Below are positions 49,011-61,586 of a stretch of DNA of 64,000 nt, in pieces. The stretch is taken from positions 744,001 to 808,000 of the forward strand of contig JACCIC010000094.1 of assembly GCA_018907035.1 (NCBI GenBank). Direction: 5' to 3'. The stretch comes from Sycobia sp. Sy_11 (lineage: Eukaryota; Arthropoda; Insecta; Hymenoptera; Epichrysomallidae). How positions within the stretch are numbered: the first letter of the stretch is position 1; each line of letters opens with the position of its first letter. Both the position numbers and the translations under genes were made by a program. Below the pieces are notes generated by a model, which was given only the letters and a program-made list of their open reading frames with translations, made no database searches and was not told where the DNA came from.

Positions 49011-50705
49011 ATTTCTCTCTCGCCCCCCCCCCGGACTTTAGATTCGGGCTCGGCAAAGGTCGTTCGTGTATGTGTGCGTACGGGCCGACCGCCACCGCGG
49101 CCGTTCCTGTCTGGGAATTTCGCCGTATTCATAAATTCGCGATAACTTTCGAACATTTATATTTGCTTATCATGCGCGTTGCGGTGAAAATTAAGCGTGT
49201 TCGTATGTTTCGCATAATTGTTAGCAATAGCTTCCTTGTTATTCCTAATTAGCCCGGAACAAATACGACCATTAATTGTAATTAAATGGAAAGTTTTCAT
49301 CCCAATTTTAGTCGGGAGTTTGTTAAATTATGCGTAGAGTGTTCGTGTATTATTTTGTTTCTTAATTATACGGGAAATTATACGTGTAATCTTCGTTTGA
49401 TATCGGCGCATGTAATAATGAAATTTAATAGAATCCATTGCATTTTAAAAAATAAACATATGAATCTGAGGAATATGAATGTCATTGTCGTGTATCGCTG
49501 TCATCGTTATTATTGAAACCTATCGTACACGAGAGTGGTGTCAACTATGCGTTGAACGATCAAACAGGAATTTTAAAAAATGAATAATTTTACTTGGTTT
49601 TTAAATAGTCGACGTCCGTGCATCTATTCAATAAAGAATAAAGCCAAATATAGAGCCGATAATAGAAAAAATTTCCCTCTAAAAAATATTGAAGCACGTC
49701 GCATTTATATGCCCAGTAAATAAGGATGATTTTAACCAATAACATATTTAGGCAAACTGTGCACATGTATCTTAAGCACGAAAGTTAAGAAAATAGTAAA
49801 ACATGCAAAAAATACTATTAAGTAAAATCAAAAACGATAATAGAAAACTATAGAATTATATACTCTACGCAAGCTTTCATTTTTCACCACCACTTTTGCT
49901 AATTGTAATCCCATGACGGTTATTATATAAGATTAAAAAAATCCGTTCTTCTAGAAGATTAATAAAATCTCTACGCCTTTACATATGCGTTACACACGTA
50001 TGTACATATATGTATTATGTATCAATGCGATAAGAATATGTAAGCTAGATTATGAGTCCTATTTAAGCGTTTAAAAGGAGTTGTATAATCGAAAATATAT
50101 GTAATTGATTAGATTTAAAGCGCATGAGATTTCAATTTCTAATGAATTTCAATCGTTTCCAGTACATAAGTACACTGAATTTTTTATGTACTCTTTCTTA
50201 CCGTCCGTGCAATTATTGTAAATCGACATAATGAAAAGTAATTCGGCCAATTCCCGAGTTCATCTATCTATCCATATATTTAATTAAATTAACAACGAAT
50301 TTGTAGCTTATTAGTTGGTTTTCGTAATAGAATTAAAATTAACCTAGCTTATATTTAGATGACTGCGCGAGGACGTATTCGGAAAACTTCATACGAAGCG
50401 CGTACTTTTTACCTTTTACCTCGAACCGGCGGTCACAATGAATAACAGAAAAGAGTCTCGAACTATTTCGATCATTAAAATCCATCGGATATTTCAGATG
50501 GACCTGGAGATCAGATTATCCGTAAAACTTCGCTTTCATTGACACGGAGACACACAGAAAAAAAACTCGAATTATCAGCAAGATCCTCCGGAACTTTCGC
50601 ACTGGCGGAACTACAGCGATGGCGGATTTACTTAAAATAATTCTCAGTCAACGCCTCATAATAACCGATTCAATTATCGCTCCTCTCCCATTCTCGGGAT
50701 CCGAA

Positions 50706-50755
<50 letters not shown>

Positions 50756-53500
50756 CGGTTTCGTATACGCGCTCCGTGCCGAGAACGCCCAGCCGTGCTT
50801 CCCAAGAATTATGTGCCTCGTACTTATCTATATATATATATACATGATGAAACAAACCAGAGCGGCTGTTAGAGCGCGCGAATCCGAATGCGCGTGGTTG
50901 GTAGGGGCAAGTCGGAGAAGAAAACTTTTATGCAGGAAGTCCCGGTCCCCCTGACTGGGCGATACTTTACGCAACCGCGAACAATCCACGTTCGCGGCTA
51001 CGCTTAAGCAAGAGATTTCGATTATGAACCAGCGGCTGCGACTTCGTTGGTAGAGCGGTAGGTGGGAGAGGGAAGCGCGCGACGAAAACGACACGGTGGA
51101 CGTCTTCCGCGAGGCTCTCGATTGCGCGTTACTTGGAGACTGTGAATTCGTGAAATAATCGGTCGGACGCGTAAGCGCCGTTTTAATGCGGCAAAAGATA
51201 TTTGACATTAATAATGTTTTTTTGTTATTTCGACGCAGATAAGTCAGATCGACGAATTGGAGGACAATCGAATTATTTAAAAAAAATAAAAGTACCGTTT
51301 TAGATAATAAAATTGTCCATATTGGAACATTGTTTGAAAATAAATCTAAAATTTACAATGTAATGTTGTTTTTTACTTCAAAATATAGTAATTTCCTTGA
51401 CATAAGGTCAAGTACGCCGTAATTGAACAAAGTAGATCCAGTGCTCGGACAATGATAACAAATTTAAATTATTATCAATATTCATGTCGTAAATCAATGA
51501 AAAACATTATTTACTTAGCCGATTGATTAATTTTATAACGGATGAAAATTTGATACATCTACGTTTCAGTAATCATATTGAAATTGCTTTAATCATCGTT
51601 ATGTACTATCATCGTCGCAGAGATAATATAGCAACTATAAATGTAGTCCCCTCGTTTTTAATTCCCAACGAATTTATCACGGCCTTTGAAGTTAATAAGA
51701 AGGATGGAGAAACTACTTCTTTATTATTTATTTAAGAATAGAATGATTAATTACGTCAAAATTAGATGTCGGATTATAGTCTTAACTTTTTTATATCTGC
51801 ATCTATACTCGGACGAGTTTACTCATTTGTTAACCAGTTGAAATCTCTTTAACGTGCACGCATGCCCTCTACTCGGTCACATGTTTTCTCTTTTCTCATG
51901 GTTGTGTAATGTAATAAATTTCTATTACTAAATGTATTAATAACAATATTTTTCAAAAGACGGTTTCTTTTTTTTATTTTCAGTAATTATTTATTTATTA
52001 TCAAAATTACGAAATTTGTAACTATAGCTGAGGTAATACATATTTATATGTTTATATAAAAAGTCTGTTCGAGTATCGGTTTTGATATCTTCGAATATAA
52101 GGGGGAAACCAAAAGCCTTAACCGAGAACGATGAAAATTAAATTTTTGTACATTACTATTATATTTTTCGTGTAAGTTGTAATCTAATTCTTGTTCTTTA
52201 AACAGTGTAAAGATATCTAAGTATTATGTTAACAATAGTACAATTACAAAAAAAAAAAATTTATGTTCGTAATGAAAGCGAGGATTAAATATTCTTTTTC
52301 TAAAAGCGTCCAAGTACTAGGTACTTTACCTTATATTATTACATTTGATGTTTTCTTTTTGTTGTTCACGTAGCAGCAGTATCAATGTATATATATGTCC
52401 ATTGCCTCTAAATAAATACTTCTACCCGTGATATCTCCAATATATCCCCACTCATCAGCGTAATATGTGACAGTAGGCACCTATGTAACATAATTAAACA
52501 TCGCTGTGCATGTATATTATCTACATCTTCGGATCTTTAGATGTTTTTCATGATCAGATCGAAGCGAGGAAATGTGATAATATTTCTTCGAGAATCACGT
52601 ACTTAGTTCACTGTCCTCCGCCGTCAGGCGGCTGTAATAAATCATTTAAATATGCCAGGGTCAAAATTATCTAATTAAATGTTGAACACAGAAGTGCATT
52701 CGACGTATTATAACTAAACGTTTGTGGTGTTAGCATATTATTGTCCATACGTTGGGTAAAAAAATATAGGTCAGTTATGAAATTGGAGAAAAGAGAATAT
52801 TAGCCGATAAACGATATAAAAATTGGATAGGGGCAAATATAAAAATTGAATTAAATAGTAAAACTCAAAAGATTCCAATAACGTGCAAGATCTTCTTTAA
52901 ATCCAATTAATATCCAAGTTCTTTAACGTTACATCGTTCTAGTAAAAATCACCGTGCCATTGCCGAATAGAAATAATAAGACAGTATTACGAAAAAATCA
53001 AATGTGTTTGCTTAAAAAATGACAATATTTCTTTAGTAAACATCTCATCTTTTATTACACTTACCTTTCGTAAAATTCACTTATACCAATAATCGAACAT
53101 CTTCCAAGATTGCGTAAAAAAGTATAATAAAATCGATGGCTGGCAATAATCGATAGTTACGGCGAAACTCCATCAATAGCGGGCTATTTTCAGCTTTTTC
53201 GGCCATTACGTAGTCCTGGATAACGTCAGAATTTCGGTGGCATAACAAACAGTTGCTCGCGCTACAAAATCCCGACGTTATGGAATTTGTTTTCTCGAGC
53301 GCGATGCACGCGGTAGCGCTTTGGCCGAACTTTCTGCAAACCGGAATAATTGCCGCCACGGGTTCGGACTTACGTTTACATATATTTATATATAATACAG
53401 CCCCATTACTTGGCTCTTACTTGTTGGGACTATCGCGCGCCATAACGATAACTCGACTTAAACCGGAGGCACCGATATTATTTACAGCGTCGAGAGCCAG
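49005..53500. other. AT-rich intron DNA
   Basis: About 4.5 kb with no recognised exon; includes the (TC)n tract at 50710 and a small GC-richer patch at 50870-51190. Confidence 0.5.
50710..50753. repeat. (TC)n microsatellite
   Basis: 22 TC units in intron DNA. Confidence 0.95.
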
Positions 53501-53524
53501 AAATTGTTAACTTAGTTCTGCGGA

Positions 53525-53562
53525 GGGTGGGAAATTGGGGGGGAGAGGGGGGTGTGGCGGGA
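53525..53562 (+). other. G-quadruplex-forming motif
   Basis: Five G runs (GGG-T-GGG, then G8, then G6, then GGG) with loops of 1-6 bases lie at the start of a CpG-rich patch inside the last intron. Confidence 0.7.
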
Positions 53563-54443
53563 GGTGGAAACTCGGCAGCCCGCGCTCTGGCGATCGTAAC
53601 TGTAAGCCTATTACGGGAGGCGAGCGGCACGGTGGAACTTTTGTCAAAGAGCAAGCGAGCGAGGCCGAGCGGAGGACACTGAGCAGGCTTGCCGCGCGGC
53701 GGGTAACGCCGCGTCTAGACCGCGATCCTCGAGCTCGTTCGCGGGGACGCGTCTTTGAGAAGAGCCACCCCTCCCCCCCGCCGATAATAATCTCAGGTTC
53801 GTATAATTAACGATTCCCTCTGCATCGTCGAATTATCTTGCTTCTTTGACTACTTTTCCATAATATGTACATATATACATACATCTTAAGTTCGATAATT
53901 TGAAAGTCTTACGAAGGTTTTTCACGTTCCACGCAAGCGAAGATAATTTTGTACGAAAAGTCAATATATTTTTTTGCTGAGTTTAGTTTTTCTTCTACGG
54001 TCATCTTTTACATTCGGATCGTGAAACAGTTCTATTTAATTATTTTAAAACTATTACTTTTTATTGTAATGAAAAATTTTAACAAGTAAATCCTGATATC
54101 AGTTTTTTTATCGCCGGGCATTAAATATTTCGTATTTATGTATATATTTATATCCAGTCGTTCAGAGAGCAACCGTTAGTCGATCGGAATTCAGTAAAAT
54201 ATTCACTGCCCGTTCCGCGATCGTTGTGTCCCTGTCGGAATTGTTATCGTTTCCGCATATACATATAGGTAGATCAGGATATTCTTTTACCTTCGAGGAA
54301 TTGATTTTACGAATTTTCTGAATATAAAGGCCGTTGAAATTCTGAAGGTTAAAATCTCCGAGGCGCAGTCGTCTGTTTTTTCAACAACTATACACCGTAA
54401 GTATTCGAAACGACCCAAAAAGTGCTCGTATATAGCGGCTTTC

Positions 54444-54509
54444 AAAAAAAAAAAAAAAAAAAAAAACAAAAAACAAAAAAAAAATACAAAATACAAAATA
54501 CAAAAAAGC
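54444..54509. repeat. A-rich tract: (A)23 then (ACAAAAT)-like units
   Basis: 23 A in a row (54444-54466), then A runs broken by C and three acaaaat-like units. No SINE head or target duplication was seen next to it. Confidence 0.85.
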
Positions 54510-55315
54510 AGACAGAAGCAGAAATACATTTCCCATTTCCAAGTCCTCCAGGGCACGATCAAAGTCCCCCGCTTATCGGCCGGACGCCATTCACGAATAC
54601 GTCCCCGGGGCAAAAGCCCCGGATTAAGGTATTACTTTTCAGCGACGCCAAAGCGCCGAAACACCCGCGCGCGTTCGATTTAATTCCTTGTAATGGGGAG
54701 GGCCGCGTTCGCTCTCGCGGCTCAATTATTAGCGACGAGTCGCTTGGTCTGTCGTTCGAAAACGGATGGAAGCCGAGCTGCTTCGTGGCTGTTTTCAAGT
54801 ATAATTTCGTAACTTCGGCTCGCAGTGGGCAAGGTACGCGACGGCGGATAATACAGCGACGGATGTGATACAGCCCCTATTTGTCGCAGCTGTCGTTACA
54901 AAAACAAAAGGTTAAAAAAAAAAGAAGAATTCAATGTTTAAGCGGCGATTAAGGGGTGGCACGGCGCTCTCGTCCGTGTCTGTTTAATCCAGCCCATTCG
55001 CCGAGCGGCAATCCACGCGTGTTCGATTGGCGAGTAGAGTAGTCCCTCGGTCAATATTATCCGATTTTTTTCGACGGTTGAGTACAAGCGAAATACGGTC
55101 AAAATGCATGGTATCGTCTTAGATTCGTGTTTATTCGATGCGATGAAGTATTTAAATTACTGGAAATAATATTTTCTTTAAATTCATCCATATACTCGAG
55201 CAAGTTTTTTTATTAAAGTGTGTAATACTTTCAAACCACGCGAACCCATGAACTTTCGAATCGTTTTTGATCGACTACGTTTTAATTAAACATCTTAGTG
55301 CGACGACGATTTTTC

Positions 55316-55349
55316 ATTGATGTTGAAACTAGACGATTTCAACATCAAT
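55316..55349. repeat. Perfect 13-bp inverted repeat (hairpin)
   Basis: attgatgttgaaa (55316-55328) and its exact reverse complement tttcaacatcaat (55337-55349) are separated by 8 bases. A second palindrome, tttcaaat-a-atttgaaa, follows at 55369-55385, and tttgaaatc recurs near 55440. No T-run or gene end supports a terminator. Confidence 0.75.
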
Positions 55350-55728
55350 ATGAGTCCTTTAAAATTCGTTTCAAATAATTTGAAATCGTTTAATAACATA
55401 ATACGTGTTTAAATGTTTTCGGGACGTTAAAAATCAATTTGAAATCATTGGAAGTAGTTTTGCTTCCACTGGTCATCGAGGGAATAACCTCTCCCTTTAT
55501 AATACATAATTAAACAAACTGGACTAATGCTGGCGCATAACGTCGGCCCAGTGTCAATAATTCAGCGCGTAAATAAAAGGCTCGGAAGGAAAACAAAGAG
55601 TTATGCATTATTTCAAAGTATTGGCCACGAATTATTAATCACGAGACGGTTACCATAATACTACACAAATAGACACGGAAATTTAGGCCACTTATCTTTA
55701 TTTGCGCCCGACCGACAAGTATATCCAA

Positions 55729-55755
55729 CCCCCCTACCCCCTACCCCCTCCCCCC
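55729..55755 (-). other. C-tract array (minus-strand G-quadruplex / i-motif)
   Basis: C6-TA-C5-TA-C5-T-C6 on the + strand, so the minus strand has four long G runs with 1-2 base loops. It resembles a short run of (CCCCCTA) units. No longer telomere-like array is present. Confidence 0.75.
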
Positions 55756-56235
55756 GCCGAACACCGGAAACTACCCCCACGGCTAGAAAGACCCGACGCG
55801 CATAATGCGCCGCGCGGGCGAACACGGTTTAGATATGTCGGAATTCCGAAAGCGATTATCTCTCGCCGGGAGCCGTAGCGCGGGTCGCGTGTGAACAAGC
55901 CAACGCAAACACGGGGGCGCGCTAGCGGACCCGATAAATTTACAATCTATAAATAGACGTGATTTATTAGCGAAAGGCCCGATTGTGCGAATGCGCGCGA
56001 AATAATAAGGATCGCGGCAATGGGCAATCAATTTTATTCGGATGTAAAAGTGCGCTTCGCCTAGAGCGAGCTCACCACGCAATCAGTTTCGAAATCCCCG
56101 AATCTTCTTCTTCTTCTTCTTTTTCTCAGTCTTTTAAAAATTTTTTAATAACGGTTTTCGATCTATCTTAAAAAATTCATCAATGGGAGTCTCCGTTGAT
56201 CCTATCACAATGGAAAATGCCGACCAACGAATAAC

Positions 56236-56245
56236 GTGTATGTAT

Positions 56246-56276
<31 letters not shown>

Positions 56277-56292
56277 CGCGTGGTAGAGAAGT

Positions 56293-56346
<54 letters not shown>
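56236..56346. repeat. Compound (TG)n(CG)n...(GA)n microsatellite
   Basis: About 16 TG units run into 7 CG units (56268-56281), then after a short spacer about 27 GA units (56292-56346). The TG/CG part is Z-DNA-prone and the GA part triplex-prone. Confidence 0.95.
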
Positions 56347-56348
<2 letters not shown>

Positions 56349-56349
56349 T

Positions 56350-57051
56350 GGGAGGGAGGAAAATAAAATACATCGGCTTTGAGAAAAAAAAGTCGAGGGG
56401 AGCTCGTAAGAGCGCTGGCGTGGCTTTTTTTTGAGAAAAAAGGTTCAATATACCAGGAAGGCGTACTGGCTTAACTTTTGTCATGATAAACATCGATCCG
56501 ACAAAAAAAATTTATGTCTGACTTTTCATTTTTTTTTTCTAACCATCGTGTAAAATTTTTCCACGAATATGAACTGAACTCACTATGTGTATTCTACTTC
56601 TATGTGACATTAAAATTTTCCTTTGATTAAACATTTTAACTTTTTGTTTTTTAGGGTAAGAATTAATATATTTTTTAAATTGCTATAGTCCCATTATATT
56701 CCATTATATTCGACGTCAAAAATATTCTCTAGTTCTCGTATCATTAGTTATTTATTTATTTATTTTCACTATCGAAATATCTGGGAGACACTGTTTTGTA
56801 AGAATTCCTTGTCAAATTGCGATAAGATAAATAATCGAATTCAAGCGCAGTGCTCAAAATTCCGGATTGCCCGGCTGAATTAATTATTACGTACAAACAT
56901 TGCCCGCGGGTCGAATCAATTCAAAAGTCCGCGGAATACGAGCATCGAATCCAGCGGAATAATTCAAAACTGAAAACTCCTCCGTATAAATCTTGGCTGC
57001 GACATGAATAAAACTGGTCGGGGCTTTGCGCCGCAACGAAGAAGCAAAAAA

Positions 57052-57090
<39 letters not shown>

Positions 57091-57590
57091 CGCAGAAAAG
57101 GAAAAACAAGGAGACGGAGAGACGGAAAGCGCTCGACGGATACCCGCGTAATCCACCGCGTTGGGAACCAGGGCGAACGAGTATAGAGTCCCGACGGCTT
57201 TGCGGACCGTATAAGTAAGGCGGCCGCGCGAGTTCCATCGGTGTCCTGTAAGCTACCCCCTTCGAACGCCCGCAAGTGTAAATACACCGCAGGGCTACCG
57301 TGTATATATACGGCGCTCGCTCGGTACGATACGACCGACCACGCGCGCACGTGTGTTCGCGCGCATACGCGTCCGCCTTCTAAATCTGCCGCGAGCTCGC
57401 TGGGGGGGGGGAGGGTGAGGAGAGGATAATCGATCGCCTTCGTCCGGGAGTTCCTGAAGAGGGCGGGGGGGGGGGTCGCCGCTGGCCAAGAGGACGGATT
57501 CTCGACGCGTGCGTCAGGTGCGCTTCCGCAGAGGTACGGACGAACGCAGGTAGGGGCGGAGGAAGTCTTAGCGCTGGTATAACTTAATCC
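56350..57590. other. Intron DNA ending in a CpG-rich island
   Basis: AT-rich to 56880; 56890-57580 is CpG-rich with two G9-G10 runs (about 57401 and 57465). No exon recognised. Confidence 0.45.
57055..57082. repeat. (GA)n microsatellite
   Basis: 14 GA units near the left edge of a CpG-rich island. Confidence 0.95.
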
Positions 57591-57675
57591 GATAGACCGA
57601 TTGGCTTAATGATAAATTCGCGCGGTCTGGACCGATCCCGGCAGCGAGCGCTCGGGGACACACACATTTACATTC

Positions 57676-57678
<3 letters not shown>

Positions 57679-57732
<54 letters not shown>
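57679..57732. repeat. (AT)n microsatellite
   Basis: 27 AT units, among the longest in the window. Confidence 0.95.
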
Positions 57733-57733
<1 letters not shown>

Positions 57734-58789
57734 ATGTTTGAAAAAACTAAAAAATATTTTCGTCGATCTTGCAGTCTTAATATAATGTCGGTCGGACTGA
57801 CCAAGTTTATCGTCACCACCGTATAATTTAAAGCATAAAATTGTCCATGGTTAGGAGAATAAAAAACGATCGAATCTCTAAAATACGATCTGATTGACAA
57901 ATTCACAAACTTATCCATTAATATCTCATGAAGTTGAGTCTAACTTGAGTCCAAGTCCCTCTCAATAATCATAATAATTATATATTTCCAATTCTATAAG
58001 AGCGATACAAACAAGGACAATGATACGGATATTTTTTTTTCTTTGTTTAATTATTAATCTTTGAAGCATCTTATCAAGTCTAATTAGCTACGACATACAC
58101 TTTTATATACAGGGATGTACAGTATATTTGCTTTGGTTTTGTTATAAGTTATTATACATTATTATTTATTTCCTTGAATAATACACATACACACCGGCGA
58201 TATTTTATTCTCGATTTTTATATCGGAGAAATTATAGTGTATTACATTATTTTTTCGGGCCTCCTTAAGAGGCTCGCTCGGTTTTTGCCGCATAATTCAG
58301 AATTCCGTATCGCGCGATCCTGGTCCTCGTCACCTGCGCCGTAATTTCGCCGCCTAAATTATCGATCATAATCCGCGCGCCCCGTTAGCATGCATGCGCG
58401 GGATTTTCCTCCGAAGGATTCTCACGGAATCGTGGAGAAAATCAGCGAGAAAGCGAGGCCTCTTGCGCCACACGCGCGTAGATAATGCATTGGCTCGCGC
58501 AGGATGCCTAAATCGAGGACGCGAGGAGGGAACCCCGTGCGAAGAAGGTGGCTTGCGCTTCTTGAAATTTCGAAGAATCGAATGTGAAAATTGAAGCGAG
58601 CGTGTCTCCGTCGAACGACAATTACGGATGAACGCCCATTAGAGGACGCGTTTGAAGCAAAAGCACATATTTATTTGCGAGCCACGCGCGTTTTATTGCT
58701 GCCTATTCGTTGATCGCGTCTCGCTTTCGACGTGCACACACGTCTATATAGAAAATAACAGTGTGTTGTAACATTTTGCGAGAGCGAAG

Positions 58790-58809
58790 AGAGAGAGAGA
58801 GAGAGAGAG
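58790..58809. repeat. (GA)n microsatellite
   Basis: About 10 GA units in a moderately GC-rich stretch. Confidence 0.9.
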
Positions 58810-59074
58810 GGGAGGGGGCTGATGCAAGGCTTCTGTGATCTGGGCAGTTTTTCGGTGCAAAGTCGCGTGGCCCTCGGTTTAGAAACTAACGTAACCTACG
58901 TACGAATTGGCAATTCGTAAATCGTATCGTTGAGGCTCGCCAATATCTAGTGAAAATATCTACGAATGTCATCTTTCGAACTATATAAATTTCGAGAAAA
59001 CTATAAGCGAGAATACCGAGTAGCCTTTATTCCATTTCCATAGAGATGAATCCTACAGCGATTACGACGGTAAA

Positions 59075-59145
59075 ATACGATAAATACGATCTACTACGAT
59101 CGACGACTACTACTACTAACTACGATACTATTCTACTACGATCAC
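59075..59145. repeat. Cryptic tandem repeat of TACGAT/CTACTA words
   Basis: The word tacgat recurs at least five times with ctacta filler; ctactacgatc occurs twice about 45 bases apart. It translates to a Thr-rich run but has no other coding sign. Confidence 0.6.
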
Positions 59146-60419
59146 GAGCTTTGTTTCTGATCATTTATAAATGCAAAAATTACGCGCGGCATGAGCGGTC
59201 TGTCGCTCGCAATGTTTCTATATCCATGGGGTCGGGACTGAGTGTTTGAACAAATTTGTCTTTTATCCATGATTCGAGGATCCAGACTGGCCAGATCGGA
59301 AATTTACGGATGCAGCAGCCCACGGCGTAATTCTTTTCCGAGTCCACCTCGCAATGTCGCGTTGCAGATATGCCTCGTCGAGTTCTTTCCTCCGTTTATC
59401 ATAAGTCTCTGGAGAGGCATCAATGCGCAACAATTCTGTTAGATAATGGCTCAAATTATTACGCTATGTAAGCAAATTAAAATTATCCCGTTCGGAAATT
59501 CCGTTTTACATTGGTTCCACGAATATCCAATGAAACCGACAGAAGATATTGAATATTTATTTCAAACAAGACAAGACATTGATTTTATGTTTATGTCAAA
59601 ATTAATATCGATGAAGCAAAGAAAAATCGCTAAACGTTAAATTACGAAATCAAAATAAAACACATTAAATACCGCGTGACGATGGATAAATTGAGATTGA
59701 AAGGGGTTTCTCTCCACAAAGAAGAAGGGGCGGAAGGTACGTGTCGTCGAAATAAATTATTTAAATCGGCATAAGTGCAATTTATTTACACTGCCCCACC
59801 TGCGATACACCGACCGTCTCAACCAATATCTAAAAGGATGGATCTGTGGCCTGCGCGAGCGCGCCACCGCGATTCCACGACGATCGACGGCGCGAAGCGC
59901 GCCCAACGACCTCGGGAGGCGCTAACGGCTCCCTATCGGTGCAGCCGGATAAACGACCCGCGGCGGGCAGGGGGTAGGGTAGGGAACAAGCAGGCGACGA
60001 CGAGTTATCGGGGCTCACATCCCGCGCACGGCTGGCTGATCTCCCGCGACGAAATGTCCACAAACACTGGTGTGCGCGTCTTCGCCTCTCTCTCTCTCCC
60101 TCTCTCTGTCCCTCGCTCCCCATTAGTCTGCCTCGATCCCCGGAAAATCCGCGCAGACCGAGAAACGGCGCGCGAGGACGGTTGAGCGACGCGAGCGCCG
60201 AGACGTCTTAACCCCGTCGCCGACTGCGACGGGCAGGCGAGGAAAGGAGGACGGGGGAGGAGTCGCAAAAGCCGATTATAATATCCGGCGGGTTGGGTTC
60301 GAGGCGGCGCGGTCCCGGCTGCCGCTGATACGCGACGGATCGCGGCGTCGCAGAGCGGGTTTAACGATTGCACGCATTCATACGTACCTGCGTACATGCG
60401 TGCATACGTACATAAATAC

Positions 60420-60423
<4 letters not shown>

Positions 60424-60465
<42 letters not shown>
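60424..60465. repeat. (AT)n microsatellite
   Basis: 21 AT units, preceded by imperfect catacgta repeats (about 60380-60415). Confidence 0.95.
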
Positions 60466-60472
<7 letters not shown>

Positions 60473-60710
60473 CTATGTGACACGTGACGGGAGGTATTCT
60501 ATGGGTGTTACGCTATTTTCGAGATGGAAATTTGGTAATTTCGCGGCCGCGCTCCCACTATGGAATCTGTCTCCGGTACGGGTGCGAGCAGGGGTGATAG
60601 GGAAGGATTAAGGAAATTGTCGATCTCGATTAATTCCGTAATTGCCCCGAAATTCAGCGTGGAATAGCGAGCTGCCATCGTAATTTCCAGCTTCGCGCGT
60701 GGAATTGCGA

Positions 60711-60724
60711 CCCCCCCCCCCCCC
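60711..60724. repeat. (C)14 homopolymer
   Basis: Fourteen C in a row; length uncertain in assemblies. Confidence 0.85.
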
Positions 60725-61493
60725 GTTAGCGAACGACGCGTTCGACAGAGCGTGGTAAGAATAAAATTCACGTGACGCATCGAACCGCGCGATACTCAAT
60801 CATTGCAATGAAGATCTAAGAAACTAAGGACGTAACGGTCTCTGCCGTTTCTCAAATTCAATGAATTTTTCCATTTAAATACATAAGTTACAGTAACGGA
60901 AAGTCAAGTTGCACTAGTAACTTCTGGACACGAGTCAATCGCATCGTATTGTATTTTATTGTAAAAAAAAAAATTACAATGATAAAAAGTCGTAAGTTGC
61001 GCTATCGAGTCCTGGATCGCCGTACTGTTTGACGTTGTAGAATTTAACGTATACGAAGAATTTTGAAAAACGGCCAAAATCAAGATTTGCTTACTTTCTG
61101 AAGTTAAAATTACCGTCACTCACGAATCGAAGGCCAATTCCGTTCCGGCCAACGGCGTAACCGCCCGGCATCCAACGTCGCGCCGACTTTTCGACGTCGA
61201 CGACGCCTACGCGCGACGGCGAATTCGCGCGGGGTAAGCGCGCGCGTACGCGCGTAAATTCTCGCTCTCGGGCTGCACTATTCGTCCACGTAGCTGAATA
61301 ATAGTCGCCGGGCCGAGGTGGAGCGAGCGGGGCTCAAAGTTATCCCGGCCATCCTGATTATCCACGACGAAGTAGCCGGGTAGTTTGCGGCGCTCGCCGC
61401 AGGTCTCGCTGGCGCTCCCACGGAACGCGCATCTGCCACATATACGTCGGTTGTAGGTCAGCCGGATAAGTGGACCAACTTCTCTCCCATCTC

Positions 61494-61535
61494 TGTGTGT
61501 GTGCGTGTGTGCGCGCGTGTGTGCGCGCGTGTGTG

Positions 61536-61582
<47 letters not shown>
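61494..61582. repeat. Compound (TG/CG)n(TA)n microsatellite
   Basis: Two gtgtgtgcgcgc-type units (61494-61536) directly followed by about 22 TA units. Confidence 0.95.

Positions 61583-61586
<4 letters not shown>

Larger units (their letters stand above)
53500..56230. other. Intron DNA with CpG-rich patches
   Basis: GC-rich patches at 53500-53800, 54540-55020 and 55730-56000 alternate with AT-rich DNA containing the A-rich tract (54444), the hairpins (55316-55385) and a (CTT)n run at about 56105-56120. Confidence 0.5.
57733..60370. other. Intron DNA, AT-rich then CpG-rich
   Basis: No exon recognised. 59830-60370 is CpG-rich; 58250-58700 is moderately so. Confidence 0.45.

Noticed and set aside
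53081..53510. Overlapping frames on both strands as possible exons of an intron-nested gene
   Set aside because: Neither frame has recognisable motifs or consistent splice sites; kept as intron sequence.
54444..54509. A-rich tract as the tail of a retroposed element
   Set aside because: No tRNA head, LINE 3' end, processed gene or target duplication was found beside it.
59263..59454. Minus-strand frame of 63 residues with a mixed, protein-like composition
   Set aside because: No splice-bounded structure, motif or family match recognised, and the opposite strand is equally open. Probably chance.
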